A stretch of DNA of 13,910 bases from assembly GCA_036381125.1 (NCBI GenBank), contig DASVDK010000121.1:1-13910 (forward strand). The letters run 5' to 3'. This stretch comes from DASVDK01 sp036381125 [NCBI: Thermodesulfobacteriota bacterium]. GTDB taxonomy: Bacteria; DASVDK01. Position 1 is the first letter of the stretch; each line of letters starts with the position of its first letter. Made by a program: the position numbers and the translations under genes. The notes beneath the pieces are model-generated. The model was not told the DNA's origin and did not search any database. It worked only from the letters and a program-made list of their open reading frames with translations. This document shows positions 1 to 7,786 of the stretch, in pieces.

Positions 1-105
1 CTGATCGAGGACCTGAAGCGCGACGGCCTGCCTCCCCTGCCGGACCATTACCCGTACGACGAGCTGGACGTCGGCCTGGTGCTGAACGCTGCCAGCGCGC
101 GCTAG
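1..105 (+). CDS. 3' end of an unidentified protein (34 residues visible)
   Basis: Frame 1 is open from the window edge to a TAG at 103-105. The visible C-terminus contains DLKRDGLPPLPDHYPYDELD and ends VGLVLNAASAR. The acidic, proline- and tyrosine-rich tail does not match a family I can name with confidence. The real gene starts outside the window. No hairpin with a T-tract follows. The 190 bases to the next start codon are very GC-rich and hold only short GC palindromes such as the ten-base one at 200-209. Confidence 0.55.
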   Translation: MIEDLKRDGLPPLPDHYPYDELDVGLVLNAASAR

Positions 106-295
106 CGACACCGCTGCGCCGCGACCCGGATGCCGCCGCGCCCCGTGCCGGCCGGGGCCGCCCGCCTCGCGGGGGCCGCGGTGCGGCTCGCAGCCTGCAG
201 CCCCGGGGCGGCTCCGTCTCCGGTCGTGACCCCACCCGCCCGCGCCGGCATCGCCCCGCACGCTCCGCCGCCTGCGGAGAGAACGGCACGAAGCG

Positions 296-931
296 ATGCG
301 TCTGCTCAGCGACGAGTTCGTGCCGGTGCCGCAGACCGAGAAGCAGCGGCGCGTCGAGGCGCGCCTCGAGGACCTCGGCGGCCGGTTGGCGCGGCACCAG
401 GGGCTCACGCGGCGCCGCTTCCTCGGGACCGCCTCCGGCATGGCGGCCGCCTTCGTCGCCTCGGGCTACCGGTTCGCGGGAGGCGGCCGGGTCGAGGACG
501 CGTGGGCGCAGTTCGAGCGGACCGGCCGCATCGAGTGGGTGACCGACCTCGGCCAGATCTCCGCGCAGACGACGGTGGCCGACCCGCGCGTCTGCGCGGC
601 GATGCTGGGGCAGCTCGTCCGCGGGCTCGGGGCGGATCGCATCATCTGGGGCACGGACGCGGTCTGGACCGGGTCGCCCCAGTGGCAGATCGAGGCGCTC
701 AGGCGGCTCGAGATCCCGGGGGACATGCGGAAGCGGTACGGCTTCGCGCCGCTCGGCGCCGCCGACGGGCCGGTCAAGCGCGCCATCTTCGGGGAGAACG
801 GCGCGCGCCTCTACAGGTACCGGCGGCGCGCCGACCTCGAGACCGACCGGGTGACGGCGATGAAGAAGGCGTACGAGGAGCAGGGCCCGGCGCGCAGCAA
901 CCTGCGCTACGGCTACGTGGTGCGCGGCTGA
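296..931 (+). CDS. Internally deleted Tat-leader amidohydrolase (remnant or miniature paralogue)
   Basis: This 211-residue protein carries the two ends of a much larger metal-dependent amidohydrolase (amidohydrolase_2, TIM barrel). Residues 1-37 (MRLLSDEFVPVPQT...) and the twin-arginine motif TRRRFLGTASGMAAAF (38-53) match the start of the long Tat-exported members. Residues 94-205 match their end: TVADPRVCAAMLGQL, IIWGTDAVWTGSPQWQIEA (116-134, with the Asp of the GTD/GSD active-site strand), then SNLRYGYVVRG. Family members I recall are about 550-650 residues, so most of the barrel, including the N-terminal HxH metal ligands, is missing between about residues 55 and 66. A second smaller loss seems to lie near DLGQISAQ (84-91). 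The frame is intact through both junctions. GGAGA at 276-280 is a distant SD. The gene converges on mutL with 22 bases between the stops. It is probably catalytically dead and decaying; an assembly-collapsed deletion is possible. Confidence 0.75.
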   Translation: MRLLSDEFVPVPQTEKQRRVEARLEDLGGRLARHQGLTRRRFLGTASGMAAAFVASGYRFAGGGRVEDAWAQFERTGRIEWVTDLGQISAQTTVADPRVCAAMLGQLVRGLGADRIIWGTDAVWTGSPQWQIEALRRLEIPGDMRKRYGFAPLGAADGPVKRAIFGENGARLYRYRRRADLETDRVTAMKKAYEEQGPARSNLRYGYVVRG

Positions 932-953
932 CCCCCTGGTCCGCGGGCGAGCC

Positions 954-2723
<1,770 letters not shown>

Positions 2724-2737
2724 CCGTAGACGTATAG

Positions 2738-2773
2738 CGCGACGGCCGGGTCGCATGCGGCCCGGCCGTCGCG
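2738..2773 (-). terminator. Strong hairpin between the transglutaminase gene and mutL
   Basis: A perfect 13-bp stem (2738-2750 with 2761-2773) can extend by three further inner pairs, one of them T-G, to leave a four-base CATG loop. It sits 50 bases after the transglutaminase stop and 15 bases before the mutL GTG. No T-run follows on the minus strand, so it is not a classic intrinsic terminator. It may stop or stabilise the upstream transcript. Confidence 0.55.
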
Positions 2774-2822
2774 GCAACCCGCGGCTCGGTCGGAGGGCGT
2801 GGAGGCGATCGCCGCGCGGTTG

Positions 2823-3923
2823 CTACGCGGCGCTCACCTCGCGGGCGGTGATCCGGTACCTGAACGTCTCGGGCGCGAGGCTGTCCTTGCGGCCGCCGGC
2901 CGTCTCGGCCTGCGGGTACATGAGGAAGCCGATCGGCTCGCCGCTCGAGTTCGGCAGCGTCAGGTCGTGCGCGTAGTTGTAGCCGAGCCAGTTCATCTCC
3001 CACGCGCCGAAGAGCTTCTCGCGCGCCCGCTTGACGAGCGGGTCGTCGAGCGTGCGCCCCGTGGGCGGCTCCTCGAGGACGACCTTGCGCACGTCGGCCG
3101 GGTCCACCGGCACCCAGCCGTGGCTCTCGACGTAGAACTCGGCGCGGCAGTGCTGCGCCTTGCTGATGTCGCCGCTCTTGCCGAGGCTCTTGAACTCCTT
3201 CGAGTCGGCCGTGCGCACGCCGTAGACGTCCCGGGCCGGGATGCCGGCCGCGCGGGCGAGGCCGACGAAGAGCGCGTTCAGGTCCGCGCACTTGCCGCCG
3301 AGGTTGCCCATCTCGAGCATCGCCTTCACGTTGCCGATCCCGCAGCCGCGCACCTTCGGGTCGCGGAAGGTGTTCTCGACGATCCACTCGTAGATGGCCT
3401 GCGCCTTGGCCACCTCCGTGCGGTGCCCCTTCGTGATCGTCCGCGAGGTCTCGAGGACCAGCCCGTCGGTCGGGATGAGCCTGGTCGGCTCGAGGTAGCG
3501 CGCGAGGGCGGACCGGCTCTCCCGCACGGCGTGCGGCGCCGGCTTCGAGAGGTCGACCGCCCGGTCGCGCGTCGCGAAGCGGCTCACGACCTCGATGACC
3601 GGCGCCGTCTCGCCCGCCGGCCACTCCGCGTAGAGCATGCCGGCGTCGTACTTCTCGTCGCGATAGACGCGCGCGGCGGCCATGTTGCCCGTCCAGGTGT
3701 CGTCGCCGATCCGCCGCTGGTAGTCGGTGTCGCGCATGAGCGGCAACGGCACCCACACCTTCGTCACGCCGTTGGGCGCGGCGACCTCGACCCGCGTCGT
3801 CACCTCGAACGTCCGCCACCCCGGGGCCGCCGTGGCCTCCGCCACGCGGCCGGACCTCGACAGCCCGGCCGCAAGCGCTGCCGCCGAAGCCCCGATCGCC
3901 TTCAGGAAGACTCTTCGATGCAT
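2823..3923 (-). CDS. Tat-exported transglutaminase-like (papain-fold) protein
   Basis: The start at 3923 is fixed by GGAGGT lying 8 bases upstream; the longer in-frame opening to 3962 has no such site. The 366-residue product begins MHRRVFLKAIGASAAALAAG, a twin-arginine leader (RRVFLK) with a hydrophobic stretch, so it should be exported folded. Residues 35-135 form an N-terminal beta region typical of transglutaminase-like hydrolases. The core follows: GGKCADLNALFVGLARAAGIP gives the catalytic Cys212, AQHCRAEFYV gives His258, and WVPVDPADV gives Asp274, so the triad is complete. Relatives are usually cysteine proteases or amidases, less often true cross-linkers, and the substrate cannot be read from sequence. 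A hairpin lies downstream, then mutL. A TTGCTC-N16-TATCAT promoter lies upstream, so it is probably monocistronic. Confidence 0.88.
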   Translation of the reverse strand: MHRRVFLKAIGASAAALAAGLSRSGRVAEATAAPGWRTFEVTTRVEVAAPNGVTKVWVPLPLMRDTDYQRRIGDDTWTGNMAAARVYRDEKYDAGMLYAEWPAGETAPVIEVVSRFATRDRAVDLSKPAPHAVRESRSALARYLEPTRLIPTDGLVLETSRTITKGHRTEVAKAQAIYEWIVENTFRDPKVRGCGIGNVKAMLEMGNLGGKCADLNALFVGLARAAGIPARDVYGVRTADSKEFKSLGKSGDISKAQHCRAEFYVESHGWVPVDPADVRKVVLEEPPTGRTLDDPLVKRAREKLFGAWEMNWLGYNYAHDLTLPNSSGEPIGFLMYPQAETAGGRKDSLAPETFRYRITAREVSAA

Positions 3924-3970
3924 TGCGTCGACCTCCGGATGGGCGTCGCCATCGAGCCGCATCCGCGTTC

Positions 3971-3998
3971 ATGATATCGGGGTCACATGGCGGAGCAA
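3971..3998 (-). promoter_or_regulatory. Sigma-70-like promoter of the transglutaminase gene
   Basis: Read on the minus strand, TTGCTC (3998-3993) and TATCAT (3976-3971) are 16 bases apart in an island of A/T inside GC-rich DNA. The predicted start near 3964 gives a leader of about 40 bases that contains the GGAGGT site. The -10 is part of CCGATATCATG, an 11-base word repeated just before the aldehyde dehydrogenase homologue at 12454-12464. Confidence 0.45.
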
Positions 3999-4104
3999 AT
4001 CGAAACGGCCAATCGACGCACCGGCCGCGCATCAGCGGCGCCGATACACGGTGTCGGGATCGCGGCGTCGGCCGGCGTGCGGCCGCCCGGCCTCGCGGCG
4101 GCCG

Positions 4105-4773
4105 TCAGGCCGGCGCCCGCTTCCGGGCGATCGTGAGGCCGTCGCCGACGGTGAGGAGCACCGCGTCGACGCGCGCGTCGTCGCGGATCTTGAGGTTGAG
4201 GGCGCGGATGGCGGCGGTGTCCGCGTCCTGATCGGCCGGGTCGGCCACGGCCCCGGACCAGAGGACGTTGTCGACGAGCACGAGGCCGCCCGGCCGCAGG
4301 AGCGCGAGGCAGGCCTCGTAGTAGGCGTCGTATCCGGTCTTGTCGGCGTCGATGAAGGCGAAGTCGTACGTGCCGGCCTCGCCGCTGCGCAGCATCGCCT
4401 CGAGCGTGGCCCGGGCCGGGCCGAGGCGCAGGTCGATCCGATCGGCCACGCCCGCCTCGGTCCAGTAGCGCCGGGCGATGCGCGTCCACGTCTCGCTCAC
4501 GTCGCAGCAGACGAGCCGTCCGTCCGGGGGCAGGGCGGAGGCGACGGCGAGCGCGCTCATACCGGTGAACGTGCCGACCTCGAGGGCCCGGCGCGCGCCG
4601 ACGAGGCGGGCGAGGAGGCCGAGCAGGGCGGCCTGGTCCGGCCCGATCTGCATGCCGGCCTCGGGGAGGGCGGAGGTCTCCGCGCGCAGGCGGCGCGCGA
4701 CCTCGGGCTCGCGGGTGATCGTCTCGTTCACGTAGCGGTCGACCGGTTCCGGGAGGAGGGAGCGCGGCGGCAT
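4105..4773 (-). CDS. Class I SAM-dependent O-methyltransferase (Methyltransf_3, caffeoyl-CoA/catechol type)
   Basis: The 222-residue protein matches the whole cation-dependent O-methyltransferase family, which moves a methyl group from S-adenosylmethionine to a hydroxyl on catechol-like or similar small molecules. An N-terminal helical region (1-45) precedes the SAM loop ALEVGTFTGMSALAVA (63-78). The acidic SAM-ribose end is CCDVSETW (89-96). IDADKTGYDAYYE (141-153) carries the metal-binding Asp and Lys of the family, DNVLWSG (168-174) has the second metal-site Asp-Asn, and the C-terminus has the usual GDGLTIARK. All expected residues are present, so it should be active in the cytoplasm. Substrate is unknown. 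No SD precedes the ATG. TACGCT on the minus strand ends seven bases before it, which suggests a leaderless message. Confidence 0.92.
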   Translation of the reverse strand: MPPRSLLPEPVDRYVNETITREPEVARRLRAETSALPEAGMQIGPDQAALLGLLARLVGARRALEVGTFTGMSALAVASALPPDGRLVCCDVSETWTRIARRYWTEAGVADRIDLRLGPARATLEAMLRSGEAGTYDFAFIDADKTGYDAYYEACLALLRPGGLVLVDNVLWSGAVADPADQDADTAAIRALNLKIRDDARVDAVLLTVGDGLTIARKRAPA

Positions 4774-4842
4774 GGGTCACAGCGTATCGCCGGCCGCTCG
4801 CGGTTGTCGATCGGCCGCCGGCGCGTTAGCGTGTCCTCCGCC
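4774..4842. promoter_or_regulatory. Compact divergent promoter with overlapping -35 boxes
   Basis: Rightward: TTGTCG (4804-4809), 17-base spacer, TAGCGT (4827-4832), predicted start about 4839, four bases before the GTG at 4843. Leftward: TCGACA (4810-4805), 18-base spacer, TACGCT (4786-4781), predicted start at about 4774, next to the ATG at 4773. The two -35 boxes share five bases, so the polymerases should exclude one another. Neither gene has an SD, so both transcripts are predicted to be leaderless. This is a motif reading only. Confidence 0.55.
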
Positions 4843-5511
4843 GTGGAGTTCATCTTCATGCTCACCCGGGACGACCGGACGATCCCGAACAGCCTGGCGG
4901 TGTACGACGCCGTCCGCGACCTGGGCCTGCCGTGCGTCGGCTTCAAGGACGTCGGCGCCGACCGGGCGCTCGTGTCGGCGCTCGTGCGCCGCATCAAGGC
5001 CGACGGCGCGCTGAGCCACGTGGAGCTGGTCGATCCCGATCCGGAGCGTGCGTTCGCGGCGGCGTGCGAGGCGATCGAGGCGGGCGTGGACCGGCTCATG
5101 GGGGGCGTCGACGCCGAGCGGATCCTCGGCGTGGCGCAGGCGGCCGGCGTCCCGTATCACCCGTTCCCGGGCCGCCCCGTCGGCCACCCCACGCGGCTCG
5201 CCGGCACGGCCGAGGAGATCGCGGCCGACTGCCGGCGCTTCGCCGCCGCCGGCTGCGCCGGCGTGGACCTCCTGGCCTATCGCGCGCTCGATGCCGATCC
5301 GATCGCCCTCGTTCTCGCGGCGCGCGCGGCCACGCCCGGTCGGCTGATCGTCGCCGGCAGCGTCAACACCCCCGAACGGATCTGCGCCGTGCGGGCGGCG
5401 GGCGCCGACGCCTTCACGGTCGGCTCGGCGGCCGTCGGCGACGATCCGGCCGCCGGCATCGCCGCGCTCCGGGCGCGTCTGTCGGCCCTCGTCGCGGCCG
5501 CCGCGGCGTGA
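4843..5511 (+). CDS. Uncharacterised phosphate-binding-type TIM-barrel protein
   Basis: The start is GTG 4843. The in-frame GTG at 4831 falls inside the proposed -10 box, and the region further upstream codes only for low-complexity sequence. The 222 residues alternate beta and alpha as an eight-stranded barrel. Visible conserved patches are EFIFMLTRDDRT (2-13), VGFKDVG (32-38), LMGGVD (85-90), HPFPGRPVGHPTRLAGT (106-122), GCAGVDLLAYRA (137-148), and two late glycine strands, IVAGSVNTPERI (169-180) and AFTVGSA (190-196). The last two resemble the phosphate clamp of HisA/TrpC/ThiE-like barrels. I do not recognise a characterised member. The highly conserved central PFPGRPVGHPTR loop is probably the active site. 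A HAD phosphatase gene follows 35 bases later in the same direction, which hints at a phosphorylated substrate or product. Confidence 0.82.
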   Translation: MEFIFMLTRDDRTIPNSLAVYDAVRDLGLPCVGFKDVGADRALVSALVRRIKADGALSHVELVDPDPERAFAAACEAIEAGVDRLMGGVDAERILGVAQAAGVPYHPFPGRPVGHPTRLAGTAEEIAADCRRFAAAGCAGVDLLAYRALDADPIALVLAARAATPGRLIVAGSVNTPERICAVRAAGADAFTVGSAAVGDDPAAGIAALRARLSALVAAAAA

Positions 5512-5546
5512 CGCGCGGCGGCCGGACGCGCTCGCCGAGGCGGCCG

Positions 5547-6374
5547 ATGCGGCCCGACCCCACGATGCCCCGCCCGCTCGCGGAGTTCCCCCGAGAGGCG
5601 CGCGCCGGCGTGCGCGCGGTGCTCTGCGACATCGACGACACGCTCACCGAGGACGGCCGGCTCCCCGCGGCCGCCTACGCCGCGCTCGAGCGGCTCGCCG
5701 AGGCCGGCCTGCGCGTCGTGCCGATCACCGGCCGGCCGGCGGGATGGTGCGACATGATCGCCCGCTTCTGGCCGGTGGACGGCGTCGTCGGCGAGAACGG
5801 CGCGCTCTACTTCCGCTACGACACGGCGGCGCGCGCCATGGTGCGCCGCTACTGGAAGAGCGAGGCCGAGCGGGCGGAGGACCGCCGCCGGCTCGCCGCG
5901 ATCGAGGCGCGCGTCCTCGCCGAGGTGCCGGGCGCGCGCGTGGCGGCCGACCAGGCCTACCGGGTGGCGGACCTCGCCATCGACTTCAGGGAGGACGTCG
6001 AGCCGCTGCCGCGCGAGGCGGTCGACCGCATCGTCGCCATCTTCGAGGCGGCCGGCGCCACCGCCAAGGTCAGCTCCATCCACGTGAACGGCTGGTTCGG
6101 CGCCTACGACAAGCTCTCGATGACGCGGCGGTTCTTCTCGGAGGCGTTCGGCTGGGACCTCGACGCGTCGCGCGAGGCGGTGGTCTTCGTCGGCGACTCA
6201 CCGAACGACGAGCCGATGTTCCGCTTCTTCCCCGATGCGGTCGGCGTCGCCAACGTGGCCGACTTCGCCGGGCGCCTGTCGGCCTGGCCGCGCTGGATCA
6301 CCCGCGCCCGCGGCGGCCACGGCTTCGCCGAGCTGGCCGACGCCCTCCTCGAGGCGCGTCGGGTCGGGTCGTGA
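5547..6374 (+). CDS. HAD-superfamily phosphatase (HAD-IIB/Cof-like, sugar-phosphatase type)
   Basis: The 275-residue protein has all four HAD motifs: DIDDT (28-32, nucleophile Asp28 and acid/base Asp30), PITGRP (59-64), the Lys of AYDKLSM (Lys189) and GDSPND (216-221). The insert of about 120 residues between motifs II and III (GENGALYF through SSIHVNGW) is the C2 cap of the HAD-IIB group, which includes Cof-type, sucrose-phosphate, trehalose-phosphate and mannosyl-3-phosphoglycerate phosphatases. It should hydrolyse a small phosphate ester, probably a sugar phosphate, in the cytoplasm; the exact substrate is unknown. ATG 5547 is preferred over ATG 5565 because GAGG lies six bases upstream of it. 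It probably shares a transcript with the TIM-barrel gene. Its last codons form the left arm of a hairpin. Confidence 0.9.
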   Translation: MRPDPTMPRPLAEFPREARAGVRAVLCDIDDTLTEDGRLPAAAYAALERLAEAGLRVVPITGRPAGWCDMIARFWPVDGVVGENGALYFRYDTAARAMVRRYWKSEAERAEDRRRLAAIEARVLAEVPGARVAADQAYRVADLAIDFREDVEPLPREAVDRIVAIFEAAGATAKVSSIHVNGWFGAYDKLSMTRRFFSEAFGWDLDASREAVVFVGDSPNDEPMFRFFPDAVGVANVADFAGRLSAWPRWITRARGGHGFAELADALLEARRVGS

Positions 6375-6417
6375 CCGCGTAGGGGCGCGACCCGACCCCG
6401 AGCCGGCGGCCGGCTCG
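6361..6417 (+). terminator. Two tandem hairpins closing the HAD gene
   Basis: First hairpin: a perfect 11-bp stem, 6361-6371 with 6388-6398, and a 16-base loop that contains the HAD stop codon. Second hairpin: a perfect 8-bp stem, 6399-6406 with 6410-6417, with a three-base CGG loop, starting on the very next base. No T-tract follows. Position between the HAD gene and the toxin-antitoxin promoter argues for transcript termination or insulation. Confidence 0.6.
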
Positions 6418-6419
6418 CC

Positions 6420-6463
6420 TTGCGGTCGACTCCAGATTCGTATAGACTGCTCCATATCTGGAG
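6420..6463 (+). promoter_or_regulatory. Toxin-antitoxin promoter with an inverted-repeat operator
   Basis: TTGCGG (6420-6425) and TATAGA (6441-6446) form a promoter with a short 15-base spacer; the start would be near 6453. The -10 is bracketed by a perfect 8-bp inverted repeat, CTCCAGAT (6430-6437) and ATCTGGAG (6456-6463), whose right arm overlaps the SD. Type II antitoxins usually repress their own operon by binding such repeats. The stretch is clearly more A/T-rich than its surroundings. Confidence 0.55.
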
Positions 6464-6468
6464 GTCCC

Positions 6469-6921
6469 GTGCCGCGACGACGACCAGCCGCTCGGGCCGC
6501 GATGCCCGATACCGTTACCGTCCCTGCCGACCTCCGGCCGGACCCCGAGGTCCGCCGCCGGAAGTCCGGTCCCGCGCTCCGGACGTTCTTCAACATCGCG
6601 GAGCGCTGGCAGCTCAGCACCCGGGAGGCGCAGGCGCTCCTCGGGTGGCCGGCCGCCTCGACCTTCCACAAGTACAAGAAGGGCGACCACGGGACGCTCG
6701 CCTACGACACGCTGATCCGCATCTCGCTCGTCATCGGCATCTACAAGGCGCTCCACATCCTCTACCCCGAGGCGGCGTTCGCCGACCGGTGGCTCCGCAT
6801 GCCCAACAGCCACCCCCTCTTCGGCGGGCGGCCGGCGCTCGACCTGATGGTGGAGGGGGGGATCGACGGCCTCTACCGGGTGCGGCGGCTGCTCGACGGC
6901 CGCCGGGGGGCGTGGGGGTGA
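6469..6921 (+). CDS. Xre/MbcA/ParS-type antitoxin (DUF2384 toxin-binding domain)
   Basis: The 150-residue protein is the antitoxin of a Xre-RES pair. Residues 36-75 (ALRTFFNIAERWQLSTREAQ, then LLGWPAASTFHKYKKGDHG) form the Xre-like helix-turn-helix. Residues 96-146 (HILYPEAAFADRWLRMPNSH, PLFGGRPALDLMVEGGIDGL, then YRVRRLLDG) are the MbcA/ParS/Xre toxin-binding domain that plugs the RES active site. The GTG start at 6469 is chosen because GGAGG sits at 6460-6464; ATG 6502 would have no SD and give 139 residues. The extra N-terminal stretch is basic (PRRRPAARA) and could touch DNA. The gene ends in GTGA, overlapping the toxin start by four bases, so translation is coupled. Binding of the inverted repeat over the -10 would give autoregulation. 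Confidence 0.9.
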   Translation: MPRRRPAARAAMPDTVTVPADLRPDPEVRRRKSGPALRTFFNIAERWQLSTREAQALLGWPAASTFHKYKKGDHGTLAYDTLIRISLVIGIYKALHILYPEAAFADRWLRMPNSHPLFGGRPALDLMVEGGIDGLYRVRRLLDGRRGAWG

Positions 6922-7661
6922 TCGCGGCGCCGGTCACGCACGTGCGGGTCGGCGAGACGCACCGCCTGGTGCCGAGCCGCTATCCGTCCGTCGGCATCCT
7001 CGACGAGGTCGCCTCGCCGGAGGACCTGGACGAGATCATCGACCTCGAGGGGTGGACGAACGACCGGCTGACGATGGAACTCGGCGTGATCCGCACCGTC
7101 CCGCCCGCGGAGTGGGTCGTCGGCCGGCCTTTCGCGTCGGTCGTCATGGCCGCGTTCTGCCATCCCCGCGTCGGCGGGAGCCGCTTCACCGGCGAGGGGC
7201 GCGGCGCCTGGTACGCCGCCTTCGCGCTCGAGACGGCGCTGGCCGAGACGATCTACCACCGCACGCAGGAGCTGCGGGAGGTGGGCGCGTTCGACACCTA
7301 CGTGCAGATGCGGCAGTACCTGGCCGCCTTCGACGCGCCGTTCCACGACGTCCGGGGCGACGACCCGGCGTTCGCGCCGCTCCACGACCCGGTGAGCTAC
7401 GCCGTGTCGCAGGAGTTCGGACGGCGCCTCTTCGAGGCCGGCTCGAACGGCGTCCTCTACCGGAGCGTCCGGCACCCGGGCGGCGAGTGCCTTGCCTGCT
7501 TCCGGCCGCCGCTCGTCCTCGACGTGCGCCAGGGGGCGCACTTCGAGTACCGCTGGGAAGGCCGGCCCGAGCCGGCGGTGCGCCGCATCGACGACCCCTC
7601 CGTCCCCTCCGACCGCGCCGCCGCCATCTCGCCCATCTCACCAGTCCGATCCGGGTCTTAG
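6918..7661 (+). CDS. RES-domain toxin (predicted NAD+-degrading)
   Basis: RES toxins such as MbcT deplete cellular NAD+ and stop growth when the antitoxin is lost. The 247-residue product has the family landmarks: GGSRFTGEGRGAWYAAFALE (86-105) with Arg89 and Tyr99, ALAE ending at Glu110, and GVLYRSVRHPGGECLACF (178-195) with Ser183. These Arg, Glu and Ser residues give the domain its name, so the protein looks intact. It starts at GTG 6918 inside the antitoxin stop; an alternative in-frame GTG is at 6912. It is longer than minimal RES toxins: residues 1-85 contain an acidic helix (SPEDLDEIIDLEGWTNDR) common in the larger subgroup, and the tail after 215 looks disordered. It is cytoplasmic and should form a complex with the preceding Xre protein. 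Confidence 0.9.
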   Translation: MIAAPVTHVRVGETHRLVPSRYPSVGILDEVASPEDLDEIIDLEGWTNDRLTMELGVIRTVPPAEWVVGRPFASVVMAAFCHPRVGGSRFTGEGRGAWYAAFALETALAETIYHRTQELREVGAFDTYVQMRQYLAAFDAPFHDVRGDDPAFAPLHDPVSYAVSQEFGRRLFEAGSNGVLYRSVRHPGGECLACFRPPLVLDVRQGAHFEYRWEGRPEPAVRRIDDPSVPSDRAAAISPISPVRSGS

Positions 7662-7669
7662 GGCCGGAC

Positions 7670-7690
7670 ATGTGACATCTGTCACATTTT
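7670..7690 (+). promoter_or_regulatory. Perfect TGTGA-N6-TCACA palindrome (CRP/FNR-type site) or toxin terminator
   Basis: ATGTGAC (7670-7676), ATCT, GTCACAT (7681-7687), then TTT. The centre is exactly the CRP-family consensus TGTGA-N6-TCACA. It lies 8 bases after the toxin stop and 100 bases before the lipoprotein gene. As RNA it would be a 7-bp stem with a four-base loop followed by UUUCUGUU, so it could instead be, or also be, the intrinsic terminator of the toxin operon. Confidence 0.55.
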
Positions 7691-7693
7691 CTG

Positions 7694-7722
7694 TTGCCTG
7701 GCGCTTCCCTGTTGGGTAACCT
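7694..7722 (+). promoter_or_regulatory. Sigma-70-like promoter of the lipoprotein gene
   Basis: TTGCCT (7694-7699) and TAACCT (7717-7722) with a 17-base spacer. The predicted start is about 7729, giving a leader of about 58 bases. The CRP-like palindrome is centred about 50 bases upstream of this start, which is not one of the classic -41.5 or -61.5 positions, so the link between them is uncertain. Confidence 0.4.
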
Positions 7723-7732
7723 GACCCGTAGG

Positions 7733-7764
7733 CGCCTGACCCCTTCGAGCAATCGGATCAGGCG
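7733..7764 (+). repeat. Inverted repeat in the lipoprotein leader
   Basis: CGCCTGA (7733-7739) and TCAGGCG (7758-7764) are perfect inverted arms separated by 18 bases, just after the predicted transcription start and before the SD. It could be an operator or a leader stem-loop; chance in GC-rich DNA is possible. Confidence 0.35.
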
Positions 7765-7786
7765 GCATCGTGGATCGGGGGAGAGG

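Noticed and set aside
130-295. A small gene between the first partial gene and the amidohydrolase remnant
   Set aside because: The open frame is low-complexity Ala/Arg/Pro, has no SD, and runs on as a shadow of the next gene.
4080-4104. A hairpin just after the methyltransferase stop (7-bp arms, 11-base loop)
   Set aside because: Only G/C arms with a long loop, no T-run; stems this weak are expected by chance in such GC-rich sequence.
4831-4833. GTG 4831 as start of the TIM-barrel gene
   Set aside because: It overlaps the proposed -10 hexamer and has no SD; GTG 4843 gives the expected MEFIFM-type start.
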